DNA of 31,818 nucleotides from an uncultured Clostridia bacterium (GCA_934663595.1 CAKUKM010000029.1:1-31818); one strand, 5' to 3'. Shown: positions 23,325 to 28,877, counted from the stretch's first letter. Notes: generated from the letters alone by a model not told the origin. Made by a program: numbers and translations.

Positions 23325-23358
23325 GATTTTCAGAAATTAAGCAAAGGAGGCGAACAAA

Positions 23359-23442
23359 ATGACCGTTTTCTACAACTTCGTTCGGTTTGGATTCGATACT
23401 GGTTTGTTCGCCGTCCGTGCTTTTGCGCGCGCAGAGGTCTAG
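23359..23442 (+). CDS. 27-residue leader peptide of the ABC exporter attenuator
   Basis: A short ORF, ATG 23359 to TAG 23442, beginning MTVFYNFVRFGFDTGLF and ending RAEV. It has a strong AAGGAGG site 8 nt upstream and lies right after a consensus promoter. The peptide is rich in Phe and Arg and has no known domain. Its stop codon is followed directly by the first arm of a predicted antiterminator, and an intrinsic terminator precedes the ABC gene. This is the layout of translation-controlled attenuators such as the one known for Bacillus bmrCD. The role is inferred from layout. Confidence 0.75.
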   Translation: MTVFYNFVRFGFDTGLFAVRAFARAEV

Positions 23443-23485
23443 TTCGTCTGCGCCGGGAAAGGGCCAATCAGCCGCGGATTGCGAA
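23443..23485 (+). promoter_or_regulatory. Predicted antiterminator overlapping the attenuator terminator
   Basis: The arm TTCG-TCTGCG (23443-23452), starting one base after the leader stop codon, can pair with CGCGGA (23473-23478) and CGAA (23482-23485), with one U-G pair and a 3-nt bulge. The second arm overlaps the 5' half of the terminator stem, so the two structures are mutually exclusive. A ribosome at the leader stop would cover the first arm and favour termination; one stalled earlier would allow read-through. Confidence 0.6.
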
Positions 23486-23504
23486 TGCAGTTCGCGGTTT
23501 TTTT
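23472..23504 (+). terminator. Attenuator terminator before the ABC exporter
   Basis: An 11-bp stem CCGCGGATTGC / GCAGTTCGCGG (23472-23482 and 23487-23497, counting two G-U pairs) with a GAAT loop, followed by seven T (23498-23504). It ends 17 bp before the ABC gene ATG and after the only strong promoter, so expression of the exporter requires read-through. Confidence 0.85.
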
Positions 23505-23521
23505 AATGCAAAGGAGGAACT

Positions 23522-25447
23522 ATGGAAAAGGCACAACCCAAAACCCGCGGCGAGACGCTCCGCCTGCTTCGCCGCTTCGGCGCGTTCTTCAAGGGATGCG
23601 GCGCGAAATATCTGGGCGGAATTCTGTGCGTGGCCGTTTCGGTGCTGGTATCGTTTATTACGCCGCTGCTCGTGGGCGGCACGGTGGACGCGATTACCGA
23701 CACGCTTTCCGGCAGCGCGAATGCCGCCGTGAACATGCCGGGCCCGATTGCGAGCTGGTTTGAGGCCCGCGGCGGCGTGGTTTACATTGCAAAGCACGTG
23801 TGGATCGTGGGCGCGATGCTGCTGGGCGTGCAGCTGTTCGGCGGCGTGTTCCAGTTCCTGCGTGGCAAATGGTCGGCGGAGGCCAGCGAGGGCATTGCGG
23901 AAAAGATGCGCAACCGGCTCTACGAGCATCTGCAGGCGATGAGCTACGATTACCACGTCAAGGCTGAGACGGGCGATCTGATTCAGCGCTGCACGCTGGA
24001 CGTGGACACGATTCGCCGCTTTCTCGCCAATCAGCTGATTGAGATCTTCAGGGCCGTGATCATGGTGATTCTGGCGCTTTCGCTGATGAGCCGGATTCAC
24101 GTAAAGCTCACGCTGATTTCGCTGATTCTGATTCCGCCGCTGTTTATACTGGCGATGTGGTTTTTCAAATGGGTGCAGAAGCTGTTTACCGCGTCGGACG
24201 AGGCGGACGGCAAGCTTTCGGCGATGCTGCAGGAGAGCCTGACCGGCGTGCGCGTGGTGCGCGCGTTCGGCCGGCAGAAATACGAATCCGACCGCTTCGC
24301 CGCGTGCTCGAACGATCTGCACGACAAGACCGTGCGCCTGTGCGACGTGCTGGCGATTTACTGGTCCGGCTCGGACATGCTGGGCATGGCGCAGACGGGC
24401 ATGACGCTGGTATTCGGCGCATGGTTTGCGATGAAGGGCGAGCTGTCGATCGGCGACGTGACGGTATTCGTTTCCTATATATCCATGCTGATCTGGCCGA
24501 TTCGCCAGCTGGGGCGCATTCTTTCGGATTTCGGCAAATCCATCGTGTCGCTCAGGCGCCTGTACGAGGTGCTGGACACGGAGCCGGAGCAGGACACGCC
24601 CGGCGCGACGGACGCGGAGCTCTACGCGCCGATCGAATTCAGCCATGTGTCGTTCCGATATGATTCGGAGCATCCGATTTTGAAGGACGTATCGTTCAAG
24701 GTGCAGCCCGGCCAGACAGTGGCGATTCTGGGCGCGACCGGCAGCGGCAAGACCACGATGATGAACCTTCTGCAGCGGCTCTACGACCCGACCGGCGGCA
24801 AAATCACGATCGGCGATCGCGACATCCTGTCGATTTCGAAGACCTGTCTGCGCTCGCGCATCGGCTATGTGCTGCAGGAGCCGTTTCTGTATTCGCGCTC
24901 GATTCGCGACAACATCGCCATCACCGAGCCGCACGCCGCGCAGGACGAGATCGACGCGGTGGCGAAAACCACGTCGTCGCTTTCGTTCATTCATGAATTT
25001 GAAAAGGGCTACGACACGCTGGTCGGCGAGCGCGGCGTAACGCTGTCGGGCGGCCAGAAGCAGCGCATCGCCATTGCGCGCACGCTGCTTCGCGAAAACG
25101 ACATTCTGATTCTGGACGATTCGCTTTCCGCGGTGGACACCGAGACCGACCGCGCGATTCGCGAGGCGCTGAATCAGACGCGGAAGAGCGGCCGCACGCC
25201 GACGACGTTCATCGTGTCGCACCGCGTGACCACGCTGGCGGACGCGGATCTGATTCTGGTTCTGGAAAACGGCGAGATCGCGCAGCAGGGCACGCACGAG
25301 CAGCTGGTTCATCAGGACGGCCTGTATCAGCGCGTATGGCGCATTCAGGCGGCGCTCGAGGAGGAACTGGACAGGGAAACTTTTGTGGACGGGGGAGCAA
25401 GCTCCCCCGCCACTACCACCCCCACGGTGCCGCGTCAAAATCTTTGA
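23522..25447 (+). CDS. ABC exporter half-transporter, degenerate-site subunit (BmrC/TM287-like)
   Basis: A 641-residue exporter subunit: a six-helix membrane domain (residues about 30-320) and an ATP-binding domain with Walker A GATGSGKTT (about 404), signature LSGGQKQR and Walker B ILILDDSLSAVDTET. The catalytic Glu after Walker B is Asp, while the signature is canonical, as in the TM287/BmrC type of heterodimeric exporters. It pairs with the next gene. GGAGG is 6 nt before ATG 23522. The last 20 codons (VDGGASSPATTT onward) and the stop are supplied by mosaic repeat B, so the native C-terminus was probably altered. Substrate unknown; multidrug export is likely. Confidence 0.92.
   Translation: MEKAQPKTRGETLRLLRRFGAFFKGCGAKYLGGILCVAVSVLVSFITPLLVGGTVDAITDTLSGSANAAVNMPGPIASWFEARGGVVYIAKHVWIVGAMLLGVQLFGGVFQFLRGKWSAEASEGIAEKMRNRLYEHLQAMSYDYHVKAETGDLIQRCTLDVDTIRRFLANQLIEIFRAVIMVILALSLMSRIHVKLTLISLILIPPLFILAMWFFKWVQKLFTASDEADGKLSAMLQESLTGVRVVRAFGRQKYESDRFAACSNDLHDKTVRLCDVLAIYWSGSDMLGMAQTGMTLVFGAWFAMKGELSIGDVTVFVSYISMLIWPIRQLGRILSDFGKSIVSLRRLYEVLDTEPEQDTPGATDAELYAPIEFSHVSFRYDSEHPILKDVSFKVQPGQTVAILGATGSGKTTMMNLLQRLYDPTGGKITIGDRDILSISKTCLRSRIGYVLQEPFLYSRSIRDNIAITEPHAAQDEIDAVAKTTSSLSFIHEFEKGYDTLVGERGVTLSGGQKQRIAIARTLLRENDILILDDSLSAVDTETDRAIREALNQTRKSGRTPTTFIVSHRVTTLADADLILVLENGEIAQQGTHEQLVHQDGLYQRVWRIQAALEEELDRETFVDGGASSPATTTPTVPRQNL
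25385..25413 (+). repeat. Mosaic element B, hairpin I
   Basis: GTGG-(a)-CGGGGGAGC pairs with GCTCCCCCG-CCAC around AA; the unpaired A is where copy C has a compensating T. It lies inside the 3' end of the first ABC gene. On the 3' side it is followed by ACTACCACCCCC, the same linker type as in copies A and C. Confidence 0.85.
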
Positions 25448-25503
25448 TTTTGCCGTCGGCAGTTTCGCCTTTGGCGAAACCTGAAAACCCAAAGGGTTTT
25501 CAG
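25428..25503 (+). repeat. Mosaic element B, three-hairpin module
   Basis: Hairpin 1 (25428-25461): outer TGCCG/CGGCA, inner CAAAATC-ttt-GATTTTG. Hairpin 2 (25462-25480): GTTTCGCC-ttt-GGCGAAAC. Hairpin 3 (25481-25503): CTGAAAACCC-aaa-GGGTTTTCAG. They abut with no spacer. In this copy the module is inserted between hairpin I and hairpin II. Confidence 0.85.
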
Positions 25504-25511
25504 CCTTTACC

Positions 25512-25607
25512 AGATTTTGCTAGGATTTCTTCGAAATCCCCGGGCGCAAAATCTGCAAGGTATCTATTTTTGCTCCCGGAAAATGGGATTTTCCTCCGCA
25601 AAAATAG
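25512..25607 (+). repeat. Mosaic element B, hairpins II and III
   Basis: Hairpin II (25512-25554): outer stem AGATTTTGC/GCAAAATCT, inner GGATTTC-ttc-GAAATCC, internal loop ta/ccgggc. The outer stem is entirely different from copies A and C (CTCCGC/GCGGAG) yet pairs perfectly. Hairpin III (25564-25607) is identical to copy A: CTATTTTTGC/GCAAAAATAG around GGAAAAT-ggg-ATTTTCC. Confidence 0.85.
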
Positions 25608-25647
25608 CCCGCGCTCACCGCGCATGTCGCTGAGCTCGATTTAAGTT

Positions 25648-25668
25648 CGAGAGGACTTCGCCCTCTCG
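25648..25668 (+). repeat. Mosaic element B, tail hairpin
   Basis: CGAGAGG-acttcgc-CCTCTCG followed by AGCTCTCCCTC. It corresponds to the CGAGAGGGC/GCCCTCTCG hairpin of the element A tail (7358-7379), which is likewise bordered by AGCTCTCCC on the minus strand. The second ABC gene starts about 50 bp later. Confidence 0.75.
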
Positions 25669-25716
25669 AGCTCTCCCTCAAGTTAGTGGTTTAATGGCTT
25701 CAATTGGAGGTTTTTC

Positions 25717-27555
25717 ATGCAGCAGCAACAGGAACAGGATTATACCAAGCGATTTGACGTGGGCCTCTGGCGGCGGCTGATCGCGTATTTAAAGCCCTAT
25801 CACAAATATCTTCTGGGCATCATGGCCGCGATGTGCGTCTCCGCGCTGTGCGACGTGATCTTCCCGCTGATGACGCGCGAGGCGCTGGACAACTACAGGA
25901 CGCTCAATTCGCGGTCGATCGTGTGGTTCGCCGCGCGGTATGGCGGCATCATTCTCGTGCAGTTCGCCTGCATATTCACGTTCTGCCGCCTGGCGGGCAA
26001 GGCGGAGCAGGGCATCAACCGCCATATCCGCGCGCTGAGCTTCAAGCGCCTGGAGGAGCTTTCGTTTTCGTATTACGACACGATGCCGGTCGGCTACATC
26101 ATTTCGCGCATGACGAGCGACACCGCGCGCCTGGGCGAAACGGTCGCGTGGTCGCTGGTCGACCTCTTCTGGAGCGCGGCGTATATCGTGATTACCGCGA
26201 TATCGATGTTTATCCTGAACGCGCGGCTGGCGCTGCTGGTGCTGTCGGTCGTTCCGGTAATCGCGGTGATCGCCGTGTGGTTCCAGAAGCGGATACTGGC
26301 CAGCTACCGCATCGTTCGCAAGACGAATTCGCAGATCACCGGCGCGTTCAACGAGGGCATCACCGGCGCGAAAACCAGCAAGACGCTGCGCCGCGAAAGG
26401 GCGAACACCGAGGAATTCGAAGTCCTGACCGGCACGATGCGCAAATCGTCGATTCATGCGGCGGTGATGAGCGCGCTGTTCATGCCGATCGTCGTGTCCC
26501 TCGGCGCGCTGGCGACGGCGATGGTGCTGGGAAAGGGCGGCTACGAGGTGGTCTATCTGCCCGCGGCACTCACGATCGGCACGCTGGCGGCGTTTGTGCA
26601 ATACGCAACCGGCATTTTCGAGCCGATCAGCTCCATCGCGCGCATTTTCGCCGATCTTCAGGCCTCGCAGGCCGCGGCGGAGCGCGTGCTGAGCATGCTG
26701 GAGACCGAGCCGGAGATCTTCGATTCGCCGGAGGTCGTTGAAAAATTCGGCGACAGCTTCCACCCGAAGAAGGAAAACTGGCCCGATTTGAAGGGCGATA
26801 TCGAATTCGATCATGTTTCCTTCCATTATAAAGGCGGCGAAGAGGTGCTCCACGATTTCTCGCTGTCCGTCAAGGCCGGGCAGACCGTGGCGCTCGTGGG
26901 CGAAACCGGCAGCGGCAAATCCACGATCGTGAACCTCGTTTGCCGGTTCTATGAGCCGACGGAGGGCAAAATACTGATCGACGGCGCGGATTACAAGACG
27001 CGCAGCATTCTCTGGCTGCAGGCGCATCTGGGCTATGTGCTGCAGCAGCCGCACCTGTTTTCCGGAACGATTCGCGAAAACATCCGCTTCGGCCGCCTGG
27101 ACGCGACGGACGAGGAAATCGAGCGCGCGGCGAAGATGGTGGATGCGGACGCGTTCATTCGCGGCCTGGAAAACGGATATGACACGCAGGTCGGCGAGGG
27201 CGGCAACCGCCTGTCCACCGGACAAAAGCAGCTGATTTCGTTCGCGCGCGCGCTGATTGCCAATCCCGCGATCTTTATTCTGGACGAGGCGACCAGCTCG
27301 GTCGATACCGAAACCGAGCAGAAGCTGCAGAAGGCGATTGCGACGGCGCTGGAGGGCCGAACGAGCTTCATCATCGCGCACCGCCTGTCCACGATTCGCT
27401 CGGCCGACATGATTCTGGTGATTCGCGACGGCAAAATCACCGAGCGCGGCACGCACCGCGAGCTGCTCGCGCAGCGCGGCTATTACTACCGCCTATACGT
27501 AAACCAGTTCCGCGAGGAGCAGGAAAAGAAGCTGTGGGAGAATCTCGGCGCATGA
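25717..27555 (+). CDS. ABC exporter half-transporter, catalytic-site subunit (BmrD/TM288-like)
   Basis: A 612-residue partner of the preceding subunit. It has six membrane helices (about residues 30-320), Walker A GETGSGKST and a canonical Walker B-Glu IFILDEATSSVDTET, but a degenerate signature LSTGQKQL. This is complementary to the first subunit: its good Walker B site would pair with the first subunit's good LSGGQ, leaving one competent and one degenerate ATP site, as known for TM287/288 and BmrCD. TTGGAGG precedes ATG 25717. No promoter is seen between the two genes, only repeat B. It overlaps the next gene by 4 bp (ATGA). Confidence 0.93.
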   Translation: MQQQQEQDYTKRFDVGLWRRLIAYLKPYHKYLLGIMAAMCVSALCDVIFPLMTREALDNYRTLNSRSIVWFAARYGGIILVQFACIFTFCRLAGKAEQGINRHIRALSFKRLEELSFSYYDTMPVGYIISRMTSDTARLGETVAWSLVDLFWSAAYIVITAISMFILNARLALLVLSVVPVIAVIAVWFQKRILASYRIVRKTNSQITGAFNEGITGAKTSKTLRRERANTEEFEVLTGTMRKSSIHAAVMSALFMPIVVSLGALATAMVLGKGGYEVVYLPAALTIGTLAAFVQYATGIFEPISSIARIFADLQASQAAAERVLSMLETEPEIFDSPEVVEKFGDSFHPKKENWPDLKGDIEFDHVSFHYKGGEEVLHDFSLSVKAGQTVALVGETGSGKSTIVNLVCRFYEPTEGKILIDGADYKTRSILWLQAHLGYVLQQPHLFSGTIRENIRFGRLDATDEEIERAAKMVDADAFIRGLENGYDTQVGEGGNRLSTGQKQLISFARALIANPAIFILDEATSSVDTETEQKLQKAIATALEGRTSFIIAHRLSTIRSADMILVIRDGKITERGTHRELLAQRGYYYRLYVNQFREEQEKKLWENLGA

Positions 27556-27884
27556 CGACGCGCGACGAGGCGATCGCCGCCTGCATGGCGCTGCCCGGCG
27601 CGTATGAGGATTACCCGTTCGGCGATTTCAACTGGACGGTCATGCGGCATGCGGCGAACAAAAAAATGTTTGCGGCGATCTATCTGCACGAGGGCCGGAT
27701 CTGGATGAATCTGAAGGCGGAGCCGCTGCGGGGCGATTTCCTCAAGAGCGTGTTCCCGGCGGTCGTTCCGGCGTACCACATGAACAAGACCCACTGGATC
27801 AGCCTGATTCTCGACGGCAGCATTCCGGAGGCCGATATTCTTTCGATGATTCGGGAAAGCTATCGTCTGACCGGCGCGGCCTAA
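27552..27884 (+). CDS. MmcQ/YjbR-family protein
   Basis: A 110-residue protein of the MmcQ/YjbR family, small cytoplasmic proteins with a CyaY-like fold and no established biochemical role. Typical features are the early PGAYEDYPFGD, the central AAIYLHEGRIWMNLKAEP, and VVPAYHMNKTHWISLILDG near the C-terminus. Start ATG 27552 overlaps the ABC gene stop (ATGA), so translation is probably coupled. Its association with the exporter may be only transcriptional. A strong hairpin follows its stop. Confidence 0.85.
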   Translation: MTTRDEAIAACMALPGAYEDYPFGDFNWTVMRHAANKKMFAAIYLHEGRIWMNLKAEPLRGDFLKSVFPAVVPAYHMNKTHWISLILDGSIPEADILSMIRESYRLTGAA

Positions 27885-27923
27885 CGCAAATTCAGAAAAA
27901 CGAGCCGGATCGCGCATAGCTTC

Positions 27924-27966
27924 GCCCCCTTTCGAGCATACTTTTCATGCCGAAAGGGGGCTGTTT
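27924..27966 (+). terminator. Hairpin terminator after the YjbR-like gene, overlapping the next ribosome-binding site
   Basis: A long stem GCCCCCTTTCG / CGAAAGGGGGC extended by AGCAT/ATGC, followed by TGTTTT. The 3' arm contains AAAGGGGG, which is also the only plausible ribosome-binding site for the Cys-rich ORF at 27969. It may therefore terminate transcription or sequester that site. Confidence 0.75.
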
Positions 27967-27968
27967 TG

Positions 27969-28118
27969 ATGTCGATGATGGAATGCAGCTGCTGCCACCG
28001 GATTGCGGACATGCGCGCGTTTCGCCGCTGCTGCTCGTGCGGCGCGCCGCTTTGCGACGACTGCGCGAACCGCTCGGACTGCCTGTGCGACGAATGCTAT
28101 TCGGAAAACGAAAGATGA
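27969..28118 (+). CDS. 49-residue cysteine-rich mini-protein (double zinc-site pattern)
   Basis: ATG 27969 to TGA 28118. It has eleven Cys in 49 residues, including four CxxC pairs (C6-C9, C21-C24, C29-C32, C40-C43), a pattern that could bind two zinc ions as in B-box, FYVE or RING-like cross-braces. It is preceded by AAAGGGGG 8 nt upstream and followed directly by a terminator, which supports it as a real gene. A competing longer frame over the same bases (27947-28177) shows no motif. Function unknown; a nucleic-acid- or protein-binding role is speculation. Confidence 0.65.
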   Translation: MSMMECSCCHRIADMRAFRRCCSCGAPLCDDCANRSDCLCDECYSENER

Positions 28119-28122
28119 TTTG

Positions 28123-28145
28123 CGGCGGGTCTCCCGCCGTTTTTT
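28123..28145 (+). terminator. Terminator after the cysteine-rich mini-protein
   Basis: Stem CGGCGGG-tct-CCCGCCG (28123-28139) followed by TTTTTT, starting 4 bp after the stop codon. A compact, strong intrinsic terminator. Confidence 0.9.
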
Positions 28146-28198
28146 ATTTGGAGATTACAGACGAAATGCCTTCGTAAGGCAAATTGCATCATGTATAG

Positions 28199-28230
28199 AA
28201 AAAACGCCCCGGCGGGACATTCCGGCGGGG
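28199..28230 (-). terminator. Minus-strand terminator upstream of the toxin-like locus
   Basis: Read on the minus strand: a stem with GCCCCG/CGGGGC arms and one internal mismatch, then GTTTTTT. No minus-strand protein gene lies just upstream, so its natural client would be RNA transcribed leftward from the small-RNA promoters at 28609-28637 and 28747-28776, running antisense to the toxin-like gene. Confidence 0.65.
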
Positions 28231-28237
28231 CATTGAA

Positions 28238-28266
28238 TTGACATATCGCCCGTTTCCCTGTATAAT
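28238..28266 (+). promoter_or_regulatory. Consensus promoter of the toxin-like mRNA
   Basis: TTGACA (28238-28243), 17 bp, TATAAT (28261-28266): a perfect match to both consensus hexamers, the strongest promoter in the window. The predicted start is near 28273, giving a leader of about 79 nt before the toxin ATG. Confidence 0.9.
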
Positions 28267-28305
28267 CAATATGGAACCGCAAGGTTCCCGGCAGGAAGGA
28301 AACAG

Positions 28306-28422
28306 ATGGCGCTTGGCTTTTACCCTCCCTCACAAAAGGGAGGTGATCATCATGACCGATTACGAAATGCTCGCGATTGTCCTCATGATCATCACTTGAC
28401 GGCGCGACGCTCAAATCTCTGA
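28306..28422 (+). CDS. Overlapping upstream ORF in the toxin mRNA (possible leader ORF)
   Basis: ATG 28306, preceded by AGGAAGGAAAC, opens a 38-codon frame (MALGFYPPSQKGGDHHD onward) that overlaps the toxin frame and ends inside mosaic element D. Its translation would pass through the hairpin that hides the toxin ribosome-binding site and could open it. It may be a coupling ORF rather than a functional protein. Moderate to low certainty. Confidence 0.4.
   Translation: MALGFYPPSQKGGDHHDRLRNARDCPHDHHLTARRSNL
28320..28347 (+). promoter_or_regulatory. Hairpin sequestering the toxin ribosome-binding site
   Basis: CCTCCCT (28324-28330) pairs with AGGGAGG (28337-28343) around a short A-rich loop, so the GGGAGG ribosome-binding site of the toxin-like ORF lies inside a stem. 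Occluded ribosome-binding sites are a known feature of type I toxin mRNAs. Confidence 0.75.
28352..28399 (+). pseudogene. Holin-like type I toxin peptide, probably truncated (15 residues)
   Basis: ATG 28352 encodes MTDYEMLAIVLMIIT and stops at TGA 28397. This matches the start of the small holin-like toxin family of Bacillota, in which an MTDYEML-like start leads into a single membrane helix and a basic tail, usually 25-35 residues. Here the frame ends mid-helix, 5 bp before mosaic element D. The simplest reading is truncation by that insertion. The promoter and GGGAGGTGATCATC ribosome-binding site are intact. The family call rests on the short N-terminus, the leader context and the facing small RNAs. 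Confidence 0.6.
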
Positions 28423-28478
28423 TTTGACCGTCGCGGTTTTCGCTTTTGGCGAAAACTCGAAAGCCCCATGGCTTTCGA
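28404..28478 (+). repeat. Mosaic element D, three-hairpin module alone
   Basis: Hairpin 1 (28404-28434): outer GCGACG/CGTCGC, C opposite C, inner TCAAATC-tct-GATTTGA. Hairpin 2 (28436-28456): GTTTTCGC-ttttg-GCGAAAAC. Hairpin 3 (28457-28478): TCGAAAGCC-ccat-GGCTTTCGA. Same order and spacing as the modules at 7417-7483 and 25428-25503, with different stem sequences. It begins 5 bp after the toxin-like stop codon; hairpins I-III are absent here. Confidence 0.85.
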
Positions 28479-28512
28479 CCTTGCATTTACGATTCATATC
28501 GGAAGCCATAAG

Positions 28513-28602
28513 AAGTAAAACTAAAGCCGCCATCCAACGCTAATGGATAGGCGGCCCCACCAACCGGAGGGGAGAAGCCCTGCAGAAACGTCATCCCTTC
28601 CT
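28513..28602 (-). ncRNA. Small RNA gene 2 (antitoxin-like)
   Basis: A predicted minus-strand RNA of about 90 nt starting near 28602 under a consensus promoter. It ends in a terminator with GCCGCC-t-ATCC / GGATGGCGGC arms (28555-28526) followed by TTTAGTTTTAC. Its internal segment GGGCTTCTCCCCTCC is pyrimidine-rich and could pair with GGAGG ribosome-binding sites. It begins with GGCAGGAAGG, a ten-base match to the toxin mRNA leader (28290-28299). It faces the toxin-like gene, as in type I toxin-antitoxin loci. Confidence 0.75.
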
Positions 28603-28608
28603 GCCGTT

Positions 28609-28637
28609 ATTATAGCACGGCGGGCACGCGCTGTCAA
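28609..28637 (-). promoter_or_regulatory. Promoter of small RNA 2
   Basis: On the minus strand: TTGACA (28637-28632), 17 bp, TATAAT (28614-28609). Full consensus. Confidence 0.88.
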
Positions 28638-28649
28638 CACGCGATTCCC

Positions 28650-28740
28650 AAAAAAGCAAAGCCGCCATCCAGCGCTAACGGATAGGCGGCCATCTCTACA
28701 ACGGAGGGGAGAAGCCATCCTACAAGCGTCATCCCTTCCT
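28650..28740 (-). ncRNA. Small RNA gene 1 (tandem copy)
   Basis: A second copy of the small RNA, about 135 bp to the right and clearly homologous: GGTAGGAAGGGATGACG start, GGCTTCTCCCCTCCG middle, and a GCCGCCTATCC / GGATGGCGGC terminator (28690-28661) followed by TTTGCTTTTTT. The loops and the segment between middle and terminator differ from copy 2, while promoter, start and terminator are conserved, which suggests both are functional. No ORF is present in either. Confidence 0.75.
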
Positions 28741-28746
28741 ACCGTT

Positions 28747-28776
28747 ATTATAGCACGCTGGCCAATGCCATGTCAA
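28747..28776 (-). promoter_or_regulatory. Promoter of small RNA 1
   Basis: On the minus strand: TTGACA (28776-28771), 18 bp, TATAAT (28752-28747). Full consensus hexamers. Confidence 0.86.
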
Positions 28777-28813
28777 TCCCCGGGGCGAATATCGGCCCCG
28801 GCGCAAACGGAGC

Positions 28814-28842
28814 TTGCTTTTTCCGCCTTTCCGGAGTATACT
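28814..28842 (+). promoter_or_regulatory. Promoter for the PHP phosphoesterase gene
   Basis: -35 TTGCTT (28814-28819), 17 bp, -10 TATACT (28837-28842), 35 bp before the ATG. Divergent from small RNA 1. Confidence 0.7.
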
Positions 28843-28877
28843 ATAACCACCCAATTTGAATCAGGGGGGCTATTTTT

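Noticed and set aside
27947..28177. A 76-codon frame overlapping the Cys-rich ORF
   Set aside because: It has no recognisable motif, runs through the terminator at 28123-28145, and competes with a frame showing four CxxC pairs and its own terminator.
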